A DNA stretch of 64,000 bases from Brevibacillus fortis (GTDB lineage Bacteria > Bacillota > Bacilli > Brevibacillales > Brevibacillaceae). The translations under genes were made by a program, and so were the position numbers. Location: assembly GCF_003013395.1 (NCBI RefSeq), contig NZ_PXZM01000010.1, forward strand, positions 62,001-126,000, written 5' to 3'. The notes under the pieces were generated by a model, which saw nothing but the letters and a program-made list of their open reading frames with translations, made no database searches and had not been told where the DNA came from. Shown piece by piece: positions 1 through 7,864 of this stretch. The first letter of the stretch is position 1; the number at the start of each line of letters is the position of its first letter.

Positions 1-284
1 GCATAGACGGCATCCCCCGGCTTAAACTGGGTCACACCACTGCCCGTTGATTCGACCACCCCGGCTAATTCGAAGCCGAGAATCTTGACTTTCTTCGGTT
101 TCCACAGACCATTGAACATGCGTGCCAGGAAAGGATCTGCCTTGCGTAAGCGCCAATCCCCCGCTGCTGCGGTTGCAGCATAGACTTTGATTAATATCTC
201 GTCGTCCTTTGGTACTGGCGTGGCAACATCCTGAAGCTGCAAGACATTTGGTGGCCCGTATTGCTCGTATACGATTGCTTTCAT
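1..284 (-). CDS. Zinc-type alcohol dehydrogenase / quinone oxidoreductase family protein, N-terminal part
   Basis: Only the first 94 or so residues are in the window; the gene runs off the left edge. The N-terminus begins [17 protein letters not shown] and continues with the GroES-like fold typical of medium-chain reductases (a DEILIKVYA stretch, then FELAGVVE and GDAVYA). The ATG at 284 is preceded by a GGAGGG ribosome binding site. The family reduces quinones or enones with NAD(P)H; the substrate cannot be told from this part. It is divergent from the gene at 339. Confidence 0.85.
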   Translation of the reverse strand, partial: MKAIVYEQYGPPNVLQLQDVATPVPKDDEILIKVYAATAAAGDWRLRKADPFLARMFNGLWKPKKVKILGFELAGVVESTGSGVTQFKPGDAVY

Positions 285-338
285 CTCTTTCCCTCCAATC
301 AACCTCAGCTGTATTCCTATTTTATACGGTGTAAGTAG

Positions 339-989
339 ATGATAGTTCCCAAACATAAGAATAGTATGGGGTATTTTGTAATTTTAAGTGAGTTTATCCC
401 ATACGATGTTGCATGTTTTGATTGGATGAAAGAAAAAACAGGTAAAGGGTGCAAGCCGTGCACAATGGATCATAGTGGGAAGAAGGGAAGCAAGAAGGTC
501 GAACCTCCAAGAATTGAGCTGTATATGTATTCTTTGAATCAGGAATTCCCCGTTGGCAAAGGGCATGCAAGCTTCCTAAAGCGACATTCCGAGGTCAAGG
601 CTGACGTGACGGGGGACTTAATGGGCATTGAAACGGTGGAATCCGAGGTTTTCCGGCTGCCTGTCATGGATTGGAGTGTGCAATGGATTTCAAACCAGTG
701 GATCACGAATTACACGAAACTGGCTGGGATGGGATTAAGAGAAGATGTTGACCCGATGTACACAGCTATCGTTCGCAAGGAGGATTTTGGAGCAATCCTA
801 TTTGAACCCAGATCCGACCGTGTTTTTAAGCTGAACAAATCTGGCTTGGCACTCTATTATGAGCTTCGAATTGCCTATCAAAGAGGAAACCGAGACTTCG
901 AGAACTTCACGTCTGAATTATTCTCAGAACACGATGTGGCTTGTTTTGTAGCGTTTCTAAAGGGGGCAGGCCTGTGGATCCCGCAATAA
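339..989 (+). CDS. PqqD-like / RRE-domain protein of a peptide-modification locus
   Basis: 216 residues if translation starts at 339. The C-terminal 80 residues look like a PqqD/MftB-type RiPP recognition element: [13 protein letters not shown], then RVFKLNKSG, then a helix ending in [11 protein letters not shown]. Such domains bind the leader of a precursor peptide and present it to a radical SAM enzyme. The rest of the protein (about residues 43-130, rich in aromatic residues) matches nothing I recognise. The start is uncertain: 339 has only a weak GGTG upstream, and ATG 465 (174 residues) has AAAGGGTG rather far upstream. A Cys pair (GCKPC) lies just before the second start. The 3' end overlaps the radical SAM gene by 16 bases, which suggests translational coupling. 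RRE assignment is by pattern and not confirmed by profile search. Confidence 0.7.
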   Translation: MIVPKHKNSMGYFVILSEFIPYDVACFDWMKEKTGKGCKPCTMDHSGKKGSKKVEPPRIELYMYSLNQEFPVGKGHASFLKRHSEVKADVTGDLMGIETVESEVFRLPVMDWSVQWISNQWITNYTKLAGMGLREDVDPMYTAIVRKEDFGAILFEPRSDRVFKLNKSGLALYYELRIAYQRGNRDFENFTSELFSEHDVACFVAFLKGAGLWIPQ

Positions 990-2005
990 ACACTCGTGCC
1001 CCGTTGAGGGCTCCCTTCGCCGTATGTCTGTGGTTGACAGACTACTGCAACTTGGCGTGCAAATACTGCTACGCCATGCCATTTCAAGGCAAGAGGATTG
1101 ATACGGGAAGGGTATTGGAACTAATTGATGAGTTAATCGAATTAGGTGTCTTCGACTTGACATTGGCCGGAGGGGAACCGTTGCTGCATCCTGATGTAAT
1201 GGACATCATACATCATAGCGTAAAGGGCGGGCTCCGGGTTGGTGTACTGACGAACGGAACGATGGTCAATCAGAAATTTTGCGAAGAGCTGGAAGAGCTC
1301 GTCAGTGAAAAAAATTTTATTCTCCAGGTTTCGCTCGACTCCATTGATCCGACGATCAATGATGTTTCAAGAGGCCGAACTGAGGAAGTGGTTCGCAATA
1401 TCCGGGCTTTAAAAGGGACAAAGATGCAAGTTCAACTCTCTTGTGTCGTCCACAAACTCAACGCGGCCACTGCCCATCTCCTAATTGAAGAGTTCTACCC
1501 CGATATTAAACGCTTTCATTTTTTGAATATTCAGCGTACGGTGCAGGCACTCAAACACCCTGAGCTGCTTCTCGATGAAGAGGATGCTTTTCAGTTTTGG
1601 ATGAATCTGAATGAGTATTCGCGGCAGTTTCCGCCTGACCTGTTCCTTCCTTCTCTGCGCATACAGATGCGGTCCCGTGGTTCCGCCCATGTAGAGCCGG
1701 AATTTTCTCTGAGTGACGAGGCAGGCTTTGAGTGCAGCTCATGTTCGGCTGGCTGGACACACCTAAATATCACGACTGACTTTGATGTGTTGGGATGTGA
1801 CATTGCCAAAGATTATATAAGAATGGGGAACGTTCGCCATCGTTCCTTCTATGATGTGTGGCACTCTCCAGAGGCTCATGCCGTCCGCAACGCACCTTTC
1901 CCCGCCTGCTACAGGATCAAGGGGCCCACAGGCGAGAGATTAGAAGACTGGCTAAAAGTAGAATATAAGCATGCCGTTGGTACCAGCGAACGCGAGCAGG
2001 GGTGA
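974..2005 (+). CDS. Radical SAM protein with SPASM/twitch-like C-terminus (RiPP maturase-like)
   Basis: 343 residues from GTG 974, which has AAAGGGGG upstream; the open frame extends back to 941. The radical SAM cluster motif CNLACKYC is at residues 25-32, followed by the AGGEP SAM-binding motif near 65-69. The C-terminal part has Cys254/Cys257, Cys275 and Cys312 with a GNVRHRSFYDVWHS segment. This is the layout of a twitch or reduced SPASM domain that binds an auxiliary Fe-S cluster, as in PqqE, MftC and related peptide maturases. With the RRE protein just upstream it probably modifies a ribosomal peptide. The product chemistry cannot be predicted from this sequence. Two tiny frames follow with overlapping stop/start codons. 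Confidence 0.88.
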   Translation: MDPAINTRAPLRAPFAVCLWLTDYCNLACKYCYAMPFQGKRIDTGRVLELIDELIELGVFDLTLAGGEPLLHPDVMDIIHHSVKGGLRVGVLTNGTMVNQKFCEELEELVSEKNFILQVSLDSIDPTINDVSRGRTEEVVRNIRALKGTKMQVQLSCVVHKLNAATAHLLIEEFYPDIKRFHFLNIQRTVQALKHPELLLDEEDAFQFWMNLNEYSRQFPPDLFLPSLRIQMRSRGSAHVEPEFSLSDEAGFECSSCSAGWTHLNITTDFDVLGCDIAKDYIRMGNVRHRSFYDVWHSPEAHAVRNAPFPACYRIKGPTGERLEDWLKVEYKHAVGTSEREQG

Positions 2006-2109
2006 CAAAAACCAGAAGTATGTGGAATACGTATAAGCGTGATTCTTTTCAGGGAGATGGTTCAGGGAATCCGACTTTCCGAAACGGTAAGGGTTTTTTT
2101 AAAAAATAA
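2002..2109 (+). CDS. Candidate precursor peptide (35 residues), overlapping the radical SAM gene
   Basis: The frame starts at GTG 2002, overlapping the TGA of the radical SAM gene (GTGA), or at ATG 2020 in the same frame (29 residues). The peptide begins VTKTRSMWNTYKRD and ends NPTFRNGKGFFKK; its second half is rich in Gly and Asn with aromatic residues spaced through it. Size, position and composition suit a RiPP precursor for the RRE/radical SAM pair. Against this, bases 2074-2100 also form a weak hairpin (CTTTCCG AAA CGGTAAG) followed by seven T, so the FFKK end could be a terminator read as protein. I infer a precursor; nothing here proves translation. Confidence 0.35.
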   Translation: MTKTRSMWNTYKRDSFQGDGSGNPTFRNGKGFFKK

Positions 2110-2213
2110 TGAAGAGAGCCGGGGCGGACGAAATGATGTTGATCTTTGTGTTTTTCCTCCCGCTCATCTTATCTACATCAAATAAGTACTTGAAAAACAA
2201 CCAGAACAAATAG
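2109..2213 (+). CDS. Candidate 34-residue membrane peptide at the end of the RRE/radical SAM unit
   Basis: ATG 2109 overlaps the stop of the preceding short frame (TAATG). The peptide has a charged start (MKRAGADE), one hydrophobic helix (MMLIFVFFLPLIL) and a polar Lys/Asn-rich tail. A second in-frame ATG lies at 2133. There is no strong ribosome binding site, so expression would depend on coupling. It could be a small membrane peptide of the locus or chance. Confidence 0.22.
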   Translation: MKRAGADEMMLIFVFFLPLILSTSNKYLKNNQNK

Positions 2214-2517
2214 GAGCATCAAAGCCGGATTACCACGGGTTGGTGTTCCTTTTTTGTTTTAGCCAGCCGATGATACATAAGAAAACAGGTATGACGATTT
2301 GAAAAGGAAGGTGGACTTTCTTACTTGGCAAAGTGCCTTTCTCCTCATACTCGCACAAGATGTGTTCTCAACTTTTCCTCGGATTGTCCTCACCGGAATT
2401 TTGTCAATGGTAGAGATAATATCCATTACATTTTTGACACTCACATCAATAGGTTGGCATGCTTTCGAGTGCTTCCTATTATGTGTCATGTGTAATGAAA
2501 GAGGGTTGTATAAAAAC
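2214..2517. other. Intergenic stretch without a convincing gene
   Basis: About 300 bases between the peptide locus and the TetR promoter. It contains an open frame from TTG 2299 to 2526 that would give a hydrophobic 75-residue peptide. That frame has no good ribosome binding site and runs into the promoter of the TetR gene, so I do not call it. No clear terminator was seen. Confidence 0.5.
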
Positions 2518-2546
2518 TTTACTTAAGTTAATTTATGTACTATGAT
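2518..2546 (+). promoter_or_regulatory. Promoter with overlapping palindromic operator for the TetR/DUF4188 operon
   Basis: TTTACT at 2518-2523 and TATGAT at 2541-2546 are 17 bases apart, as for a SigA promoter. The perfect palindrome ACTTAAGT (2520-2527), extended on both sides to a near-palindrome of 14 bases, overlaps the -35 box. That is where a TetR-family autorepressor would be expected to bind. Confidence 0.5.
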
Positions 2547-2581
2547 AAATAAAAGCGGAAATGTGGAAAAAGGAGTACAAG

Positions 2582-3214
2582 ATGGCAGAAGCATTATCGT
2601 TACGTGAGAAAAAGAAAGCAAAAACCAAATTCGCCCTTCTGGATGCTGCCTTGGAGCTGATGGGCGACGGGAGCTTCCGAAATGTACTGGTTGATGACAT
2701 TTGCGAACGAGCAGAGGTGTCGAAGGTCACGTTCTTTAAATTTTTCCCGCAGAAGGAAGAGCTCTTGATTTATTACATGAGCATATGGCAAGCAGAGTGC
2801 TTCGTTGAGTTGCGGAGTACTGGCAAGAGAGGTTGGGAAGCCGTTCGGCATATTTTTGCCAAGGTTACGCGTGATAGCGAGAAGCAACCAGGGATCATGC
2901 TTAGCCTTATCAGCTTTTTAGCCGAGCAAAAAATGCACCCGTGTGTACAGATTTTATCTGATGCTGAATTGTATTTGCGCTTTTCCGAGCATGAAGAGAG
3001 AGAAGCCATTAGAGCCACTGATCTGCATCAAATTTTGCAAAAGTGCGTGCAAGAAGCAGCCGAAGATGGTCAGCTTGCCCTTCACCTGTCAGAGGAGGAA
3101 GCCGTTATTTTGCTATTCTCGATGTTTTACGGAGCCTATCTGACTGCACATTTGTTCCATGTCACTGATTATATGGGTTGTTACGAGCTGCACCTCAAAT
3201 CTTTGTTAAGGTAG
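2582..3214 (+). CDS. TetR/AcrR family transcriptional regulator
   Basis: 210 residues from ATG 2582, chosen because GGAG lies six bases upstream; an in-frame ATG at 2561 lacks a site. The N-terminal helix-turn-helix is typical of TetR (ALELMGDGSFRNVLVDDI, then AEVSKVTFFKFFPQKEELL). The C-terminal half is the ligand-binding/dimer domain and gives no clue to the ligand. A DUF4188 gene begins nine bases downstream, so the two form an operon, probably autoregulated through the palindrome over the -35 box. Confidence 0.9.
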   Translation: MAEALSLREKKKAKTKFALLDAALELMGDGSFRNVLVDDICERAEVSKVTFFKFFPQKEELLIYYMSIWQAECFVELRSTGKRGWEAVRHIFAKVTRDSEKQPGIMLSLISFLAEQKMHPCVQILSDAELYLRFSEHEEREAIRATDLHQILQKCVQEAAEDGQLALHLSEEEAVILLFSMFYGAYLTAHLFHVTDYMGCYELHLKSLLR

Positions 3215-3223
3215 GGGAGTCGG

Positions 3224-3727
3224 ATGGCAAAAGTAGTTCCAGGGCGTTTTACAGCACAAATGGAAGGACCTTTCGTCGTATTTATCATCGGGATGCGAAT
3301 CAACCGTATGCTTGCGGTTCACAAGTGGATGCCAGTGGCCAACGCGATGGGAGGCATGATGCGAGAATTGTATCAGCACCCGGAGCTCGGACTTTTGGGT
3401 CATACTTCGCATTTTAATCTGCGTGAAATCACCCAAATCCAGTACTGGCGATCCTATGAGCATCTGGAAAATTACGCGAGAAAAAGCCACAATCATCTGA
3501 GCGCGTGGAGGAAGTTCAACCAAGCGGTAGGGACGGATGGAACGGTTGGGATTTTTCACGAGACGTATTTGGTTGAAGCGGGAAAATATGAATGCCTTTA
3601 CGGAAATATGCCTGTCTGGGGATTGGCCAAGGCAGGAGAGCATCTACCGGCCGTGGGAAAAAGGGAGACGGCACGCCGTCGCTTGGGCGGTGAGAACGAG
3701 CCAGCGATTCCAACTCCTACACAATAA
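3224..3727 (+). CDS. DUF4188 domain-containing protein
   Basis: 167 residues. The pattern VVPGRFTAQMEGPFVVFIIGMR near the start, the central REITQIQYWRSYEHLENYA and the late GIFHETYLV mark the DUF4188 family. These are small proteins with a likely dimeric alpha-beta barrel fold related to heme- or aldoxime-type monooxygenases; the function is not established. It follows the TetR gene by nine bases and is probably the target of that regulator. A strong terminator follows. Confidence 0.85.
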   Translation: MAKVVPGRFTAQMEGPFVVFIIGMRINRMLAVHKWMPVANAMGGMMRELYQHPELGLLGHTSHFNLREITQIQYWRSYEHLENYARKSHNHLSAWRKFNQAVGTDGTVGIFHETYLVEAGKYECLYGNMPVWGLAKAGEHLPAVGKRETARRRLGGENEPAIPTPTQ

Positions 3728-3770
3728 AAAGGCACCTCGGAAGCTATGATACATCCTGCCGCAAACTAGT

Positions 3771-3853
3771 GGCCCTTCTTCTTTTTAGACCTTGCAGCAT
3801 TGGATCGGTTGTCCATCTGCTGCAAGGTCTAAGGAGAAGAGGGCCGTTTTTTT
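3771..3853 (+). terminator. Long rho-independent terminator after DUF4188
   Basis: GGCCCTTCTTCT and AGACCTTGCAGC are mirrored by GCTGCAAGGTCT and AGAAGAGGGCC, followed by GTTTTTTT. The stem is unusually long (over 20 pairs) around a loop of about 20 bases. Confidence 0.85.
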
Positions 3854-4068
3854 CGTGCTTCGTTATTGCTAAGACGAAGCATGACTAGAAAGTTGTTCGA
3901 GAAAAACTTTTAAGTTCCGTGACGGGATTCTTTTTCATTTTAACAGTAGTCATAGAGCCATTTTTGCAATAACCTTGGCACTTGCATGAATGTTATATAG
4001 TAGATCAAGCAGGTCAGTCTTCGTCAGGAAAAGGGACTGACATTTCAATCATGAAGGAGGTTTTTTGC

Positions 4069-6510
4069 ATGAAAGACTTGATTCGCATTCGGGGAGCAAG
4101 AGAAAACAATTTGAAGAACATATCTCTTGATATTCCCAAGCATCGTCTCGTGGTGGTAACGGGACCATCTGGATCTGGTAAATCGACGCTGGCACTTGAT
4201 ATTCTGCAACGAGAATGCCAACGACAATATATGGAGTCCAGTGGAATGTCATCGGAATCACTCGCGAAACCTCGTGTGGATTCGATCGAAGGACTGTCTC
4301 CCTCCATTGCGATCAGTCAACATGTGACCAACCGTAATCCCAGATCGACAGTGGGAACCGTCACAGACATGTATACCTATCTGCGGACAATCTATGAAAA
4401 GAAGGGGGAGAGACGCTGCTATAAGTGTCACGTACCCATAGCACCTGCGGCCAATGGCGGAGAAACAGAAGCCGTTACGTGCCCCGTATGTGCCCATATC
4501 CATCTCCCTCTGACCAAAGCAGATTTTTCGTTCAATACGCCCCAAGGTGCTTGCCCGACTTGCAGTGGATTGGGAACGGTCGTCGATATTGATGTGGAAG
4601 CTGTGTTTGATGAAACGAAGAGCATTCGAGAAGGAGCGGTTACCTTTTGGTACGAGGCGATTAATGAATATCAGGCTAGCGTACTGGAGGGGGCAGGAAA
4701 ACATTACGACCTGCCGATGAATCTGCCATTGAACGAGTACAACGAAGCACAGTGGGATTTGCTCAAGTATGGCGTGGAGAGCGAGGAGTTTACTCGACAC
4801 TTCCCTTCTGTTCAGCCCCCGAAAACGGTAGGAAAAGGAAGGTTTAAAGGGGTCATCACAGGCATGTGGCAACGATATAAGGAAAAAGGTGGGCAATCCG
4901 GCGAAGCTGCTTACTTTCTTACCCAACCTTGTCACGACTGCCATGGTGAGAGGTTAAAGGAGGAGAGTCGCCTCGTCACAGTCGAAGGCAGGACGCTGCC
5001 GAGCCTATCGAAAAGCTCGTTGGAGGAGCTGGGGGATTGGGTGGAGAGTGTCCACACGCGATCTGTTGACGAAGAAGACACGATTTTGGAGGCTGTCCTT
5101 CATGATTTGCTCATCAAAATCAGGCGAGTCCTCCATGTGGGGCTGGGCTACTTGACCCTAGATCGGCAAGCCATCTCTCTTTCTGGTGGTGAAGCACAGC
5201 GATTGCGGCTCGCTTCCATACTCGGCTCTGGCTTGACGGGTGTTCTCTATTTGCTGGATGAACCGACATCGGGTCTGCATCCAAAAGACACGGATGGACT
5301 CGTGAAGGTCATGAAGGAGCTGCGTGATTTGGGTAACACCGTGTTACTCATCGAGCATGATCAACGAGTGATTCAAGAAGCGGATCACGTGATTGATGTG
5401 GGGCCAGGAGCAGGACGTTTTGGCGGCGAAATCGTCGGGCAAGGTTCGTTGAAAGAATTGCTGAACCAACCGCATTCTGTCACAGGGCGCTACTTGAAAG
5501 AACAGCGAGTACTGTCGTCCAAAGAGCGCAAAGGAACAGGCGAGTGGATCACCATTCAAGGGGCCACATTGCACAATTTGCGCGATGTGACGGTATCGTT
5601 CCCACTGGGAAGGCTGGTAGCAGTCTCGGGTGTCTCAGGCTCGGGTAAATCGACACTTGTCTACGATTTGCTGGCAGTGGCTGCCGAGAAGCGAATCGGA
5701 AAAGCAGCAGGGTGCCGTGCGATTACGGGACTTGAAGCCATTCAAAGCGTGATTACAGTGGATCAGTCGCCTCTATCACGCATGCAGCGCTCCAATGTCG
5801 CTACGTACGTCGACTTGTATACGCTCTTGCGCAAAATATTCGCCGCCTTGCCAGCAGCCAAAGAGCGTGGTTTGGATGCCAAGCACTTTTCATTCAATAC
5901 GCCGGGTGGAAGATGTGAGCGCTGCGAGGGACTGGGTCAAGTGGAAGTGGACATGCATTTTCTATCCAATTTGCAGGTCGTCTGCCCGGATTGTCGAGGA
6001 AAAAGATTTCGTTCTGAGGTCTTGGAGGTAATGTACCAAGACTATGCCATTTCCGATATATTGATGCTTAGTATTGAGGAGAGCCTCTCTTTGTTCAGCG
6101 AGCAAAAGAAGATGGCGCAATTGCTGACCCTGCTGTGTGAGGTAGGACTCGGCTACTTGCAATGGGGGCAGTCCGTGACGACCTTGTCCGGTGGTGAAGG
6201 ACAACGGTTGAAGCTAGCCAGGGAGCTGAGTGCTTCTTCTACAGGTCATACGCTATATCTACTGGATGAGCCTTCGACGGGCCTGCATCCGATTGACATC
6301 GAGAAGCTTCATGTACTCTTGAGCAAATTGGTCGATGCCGGAAATACAGTGATTATGGTCGAGCACAACACAGAATTGATCGCAGCTTCTGATTGGGTGA
6401 TTGATATGGGACCTGGAGGAGGTACTTCTGGAGGGAGCGTCGTTGCGAGCGGAACGCCAAAAGAAGTAGCAGCCACGAAAGAATCGATTACCGGAAAGTT
6501 TATCCACTAA
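4069..6510 (+). CDS. UvrA-like ABC ATPase lacking the UvrB-binding domain
   Basis: 813 residues from ATG 4069 (AAGGAGG upstream). It has the UvrA two-ATPase layout: Walker A GPSGSGKST (32-40), signature LSGGEAQRL, LLDEPTSGLHP, then a second set GVSGSGKST, LSGGEGQRL and LLDEPSTGLHP. The zinc modules are present (CPVC/CPTCSGLG, and later CERCEGLG/CPDCRG). In canonical UvrA the UvrB-binding domain, over 100 residues, lies between the first CxxC and the CPxC module; here CYKC and CPVC are only about 20 residues apart. That deletion explains the length (UvrA is about 940). It is thus a UvrA2-type protein, a class linked in other bacteria to tolerance of DNA-binding drugs. It stands alone, without uvrB. 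Confidence 0.9.
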   Translation: MKDLIRIRGARENNLKNISLDIPKHRLVVVTGPSGSGKSTLALDILQRECQRQYMESSGMSSESLAKPRVDSIEGLSPSIAISQHVTNRNPRSTVGTVTDMYTYLRTIYEKKGERRCYKCHVPIAPAANGGETEAVTCPVCAHIHLPLTKADFSFNTPQGACPTCSGLGTVVDIDVEAVFDETKSIREGAVTFWYEAINEYQASVLEGAGKHYDLPMNLPLNEYNEAQWDLLKYGVESEEFTRHFPSVQPPKTVGKGRFKGVITGMWQRYKEKGGQSGEAAYFLTQPCHDCHGERLKEESRLVTVEGRTLPSLSKSSLEELGDWVESVHTRSVDEEDTILEAVLHDLLIKIRRVLHVGLGYLTLDRQAISLSGGEAQRLRLASILGSGLTGVLYLLDEPTSGLHPKDTDGLVKVMKELRDLGNTVLLIEHDQRVIQEADHVIDVGPGAGRFGGEIVGQGSLKELLNQPHSVTGRYLKEQRVLSSKERKGTGEWITIQGATLHNLRDVTVSFPLGRLVAVSGVSGSGKSTLVYDLLAVAAEKRIGKAAGCRAITGLEAIQSVITVDQSPLSRMQRSNVATYVDLYTLLRKIFAALPAAKERGLDAKHFSFNTPGGRCERCEGLGQVEVDMHFLSNLQVVCPDCRGKRFRSEVLEVMYQDYAISDILMLSIEESLSLFSEQKKMAQLLTLLCEVGLGYLQWGQSVTTLSGGEGQRLKLARELSASSTGHTLYLLDEPSTGLHPIDIEKLHVLLSKLVDAGNTVIMVEHNTELIAASDWVIDMGPGGGTSGGSVVASGTPKEVAATKESITGKFIH

Positions 6511-6511
6511 C

Positions 6512-6549
6512 AAAAAGGTCGCCCCGATTCTGCTGTGGGCGACCTTTTT
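6512..6549. terminator. Bidirectional terminator between the uvrA-like and DUF3892 genes
   Basis: AAAAAGGTCGCCC is mirrored by GGGCGACCTTTTT around a 12-base loop. It gives U-runs in both directions, as suits two converging genes. Confidence 0.9.
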
Positions 6550-6553
6550 GCTG

Positions 6554-6877
6554 TCAAAAGTCGGGCAGACGATCCAAATTGTTTTCCTTGATTCCGTCAG
6601 GCTCACTCCGTAGAATGTCTCTCCCGTACTTGTGAAACACATCTACATGAGCCAGCTTGCCAGCCTTTGCATCGTTGAGTGCGGTGATATAGTCGAGCTC
6701 ACGGCCTGCGTCTGTTTTAAAGGCGATCAAGTCTCCATCGTCGTTTTTCCTTACGGCCACGATTTGCTCTTTTCCTGTATTCGCCAGCGGACGGTTACCT
6801 TTATTTTCCTGGATCGCCTGTTGTTCTCCAGCATTTTTGTACGTTTCATAAATTTGTTCAAAGCTCTGTTGATCCAT
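6554..6877 (-). CDS. DUF3892 domain-containing protein
   Basis: 107 residues; GGAGGG precedes the ATG. The C-terminal three quarters fit DUF3892: IVAVRKNDDGDLIAFKT, then GRELDYITALNDAKAGK, and the end DILRSEPDGIKENNLDRLPDF. The family is widespread in spore formers and has no known function. The N-terminal 35 residues are polar and probably disordered. Confidence 0.85.
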   Translation of the reverse strand: MDQQSFEQIYETYKNAGEQQAIQENKGNRPLANTGKEQIVAVRKNDDGDLIAFKTDAGRELDYITALNDAKAGKLAHVDVFHKYGRDILRSEPDGIKENNLDRLPDF

Positions 6878-6947
6878 GCATCATCCCTCCTCTTTAGTAG
6901 GGTGTCTAAAATAGAGGAGAACATGTATTCGTTTTGGTTTTCAGGGA

Positions 6948-7754
6948 CTATGCTCGCTGTGCACTTAGAGGAAGTAAGGTCGCTGCTATCCGCTTATACT
7001 TTTCCTGATCGTGAATGCGATAGTACAAGCTCCGCAAAAAGTTTTTCACATTGATTCGCACCGTATACGCTTCAATGGAATAGCTATTATCCAAACGATT
7101 CGCAAAACTCCGAACCCAACCATCGATATCATCCAAAGAGAGTTCATCACGATTCCAGACAGAAAGGACGGCAGTCACCAAGCGCTCATCTTCTTCGTGC
7201 GCATAAACTGACTTCGCCCCTGCGATTGTTTCACGGATGACTCCGAGAATTTGCTTCAGGTCAGTCTTATCCAGTTCACTGCATTGGGCCAGGTCATCGA
7301 GAGCGTCTGCAGCATGAGCGGTAGCATGTGCCCAGCCTTTTTCTTCCACATAGCCTCGCAGGTCTGTTTCTTGTCGTATGTAAGAGAAAAGTTTGTCTTT
7401 TACGTAATAGATCGCTTCTTTGGCGAGAAAGGGATGGTTCCGATGCAGGATCAGGATAAGGGGAAGCAATAAAACGGAAAAAGAGCGCGTGAATACCGAG
7501 TCTGTTCCATTTTCACCTATCCGATAAAATAAATGCTGGTCGTCAAGTGCAATTGCTAGCAGCTCTTGCAGTTGTTCAGGGGAGAGCACTCCTTCCTCGA
7601 TCCAATGAGAAAACGTAGAATAGATGAGTTCATCACGCAGCTGGGGATCGGGTGAACCGATGTGTGCAATCATTTCGAGGGTTAATTCAAAAGCATGTGG
7701 CGGCGCGAGAAAGCTATTCGCCCGAATCGCGAGCAAGGATTCTTTTAATGACAT
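6948..7754 (-). CDS. DUF2785 domain-containing protein
   Basis: 268 residues, all helical in appearance. The hallmark GWAHATAHAADAL motif is in the middle, as in DUF2785 proteins of Bacillales. No signal peptide or membrane segment. The function is not known. The ATG has AGGAG in front. It is transcribed with or just downstream of the lipoprotein gene at 7865, with a weak hairpin between them. Confidence 0.82.
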   Translation of the reverse strand: MSLKESLLAIRANSFLAPPHAFELTLEMIAHIGSPDPQLRDELIYSTFSHWIEEGVLSPEQLQELLAIALDDQHLFYRIGENGTDSVFTRSFSVLLLPLILILHRNHPFLAKEAIYYVKDKLFSYIRQETDLRGYVEEKGWAHATAHAADALDDLAQCSELDKTDLKQILGVIRETIAGAKSVYAHEEDERLVTAVLSVWNRDELSLDDIDGWVRSFANRLDNSYSIEAYTVRINVKNFLRSLYYRIHDQEKYKRIAATLLPLSAQRA

Positions 7755-7810
7755 CTTCTCAGCTCCTTTATTTCCCTAATTTTACAACAATGAGGGTGAT
7801 GAAGGAATAA

Positions 7811-7848
7811 AAAGAGAAGAGGGCAGATAGCTGGAGCCCGCCCTTTCC
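7811..7848 (-). terminator. Probable terminator after the lipoprotein phosphatase-like gene
   Basis: On the minus strand AAGGGC pairs with GCCCTCTT across a 20-base loop that holds a second short stem; a T-rich run (CTCTTTTTA) follows. Confidence 0.5.
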
Positions 7849-7864
7849 CTAAAAGCTGATTCAC

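Noticed and set aside
2299..2526. 75-residue hydrophobic open frame
   Set aside because: TTG start without a good site, and its end runs through the TetR promoter and operator; not supported as a gene.
4258..4944. 228-residue minus-strand frame within the uvrA-like gene
   Set aside because: Antisense to an intact gene; translation shows no domain.
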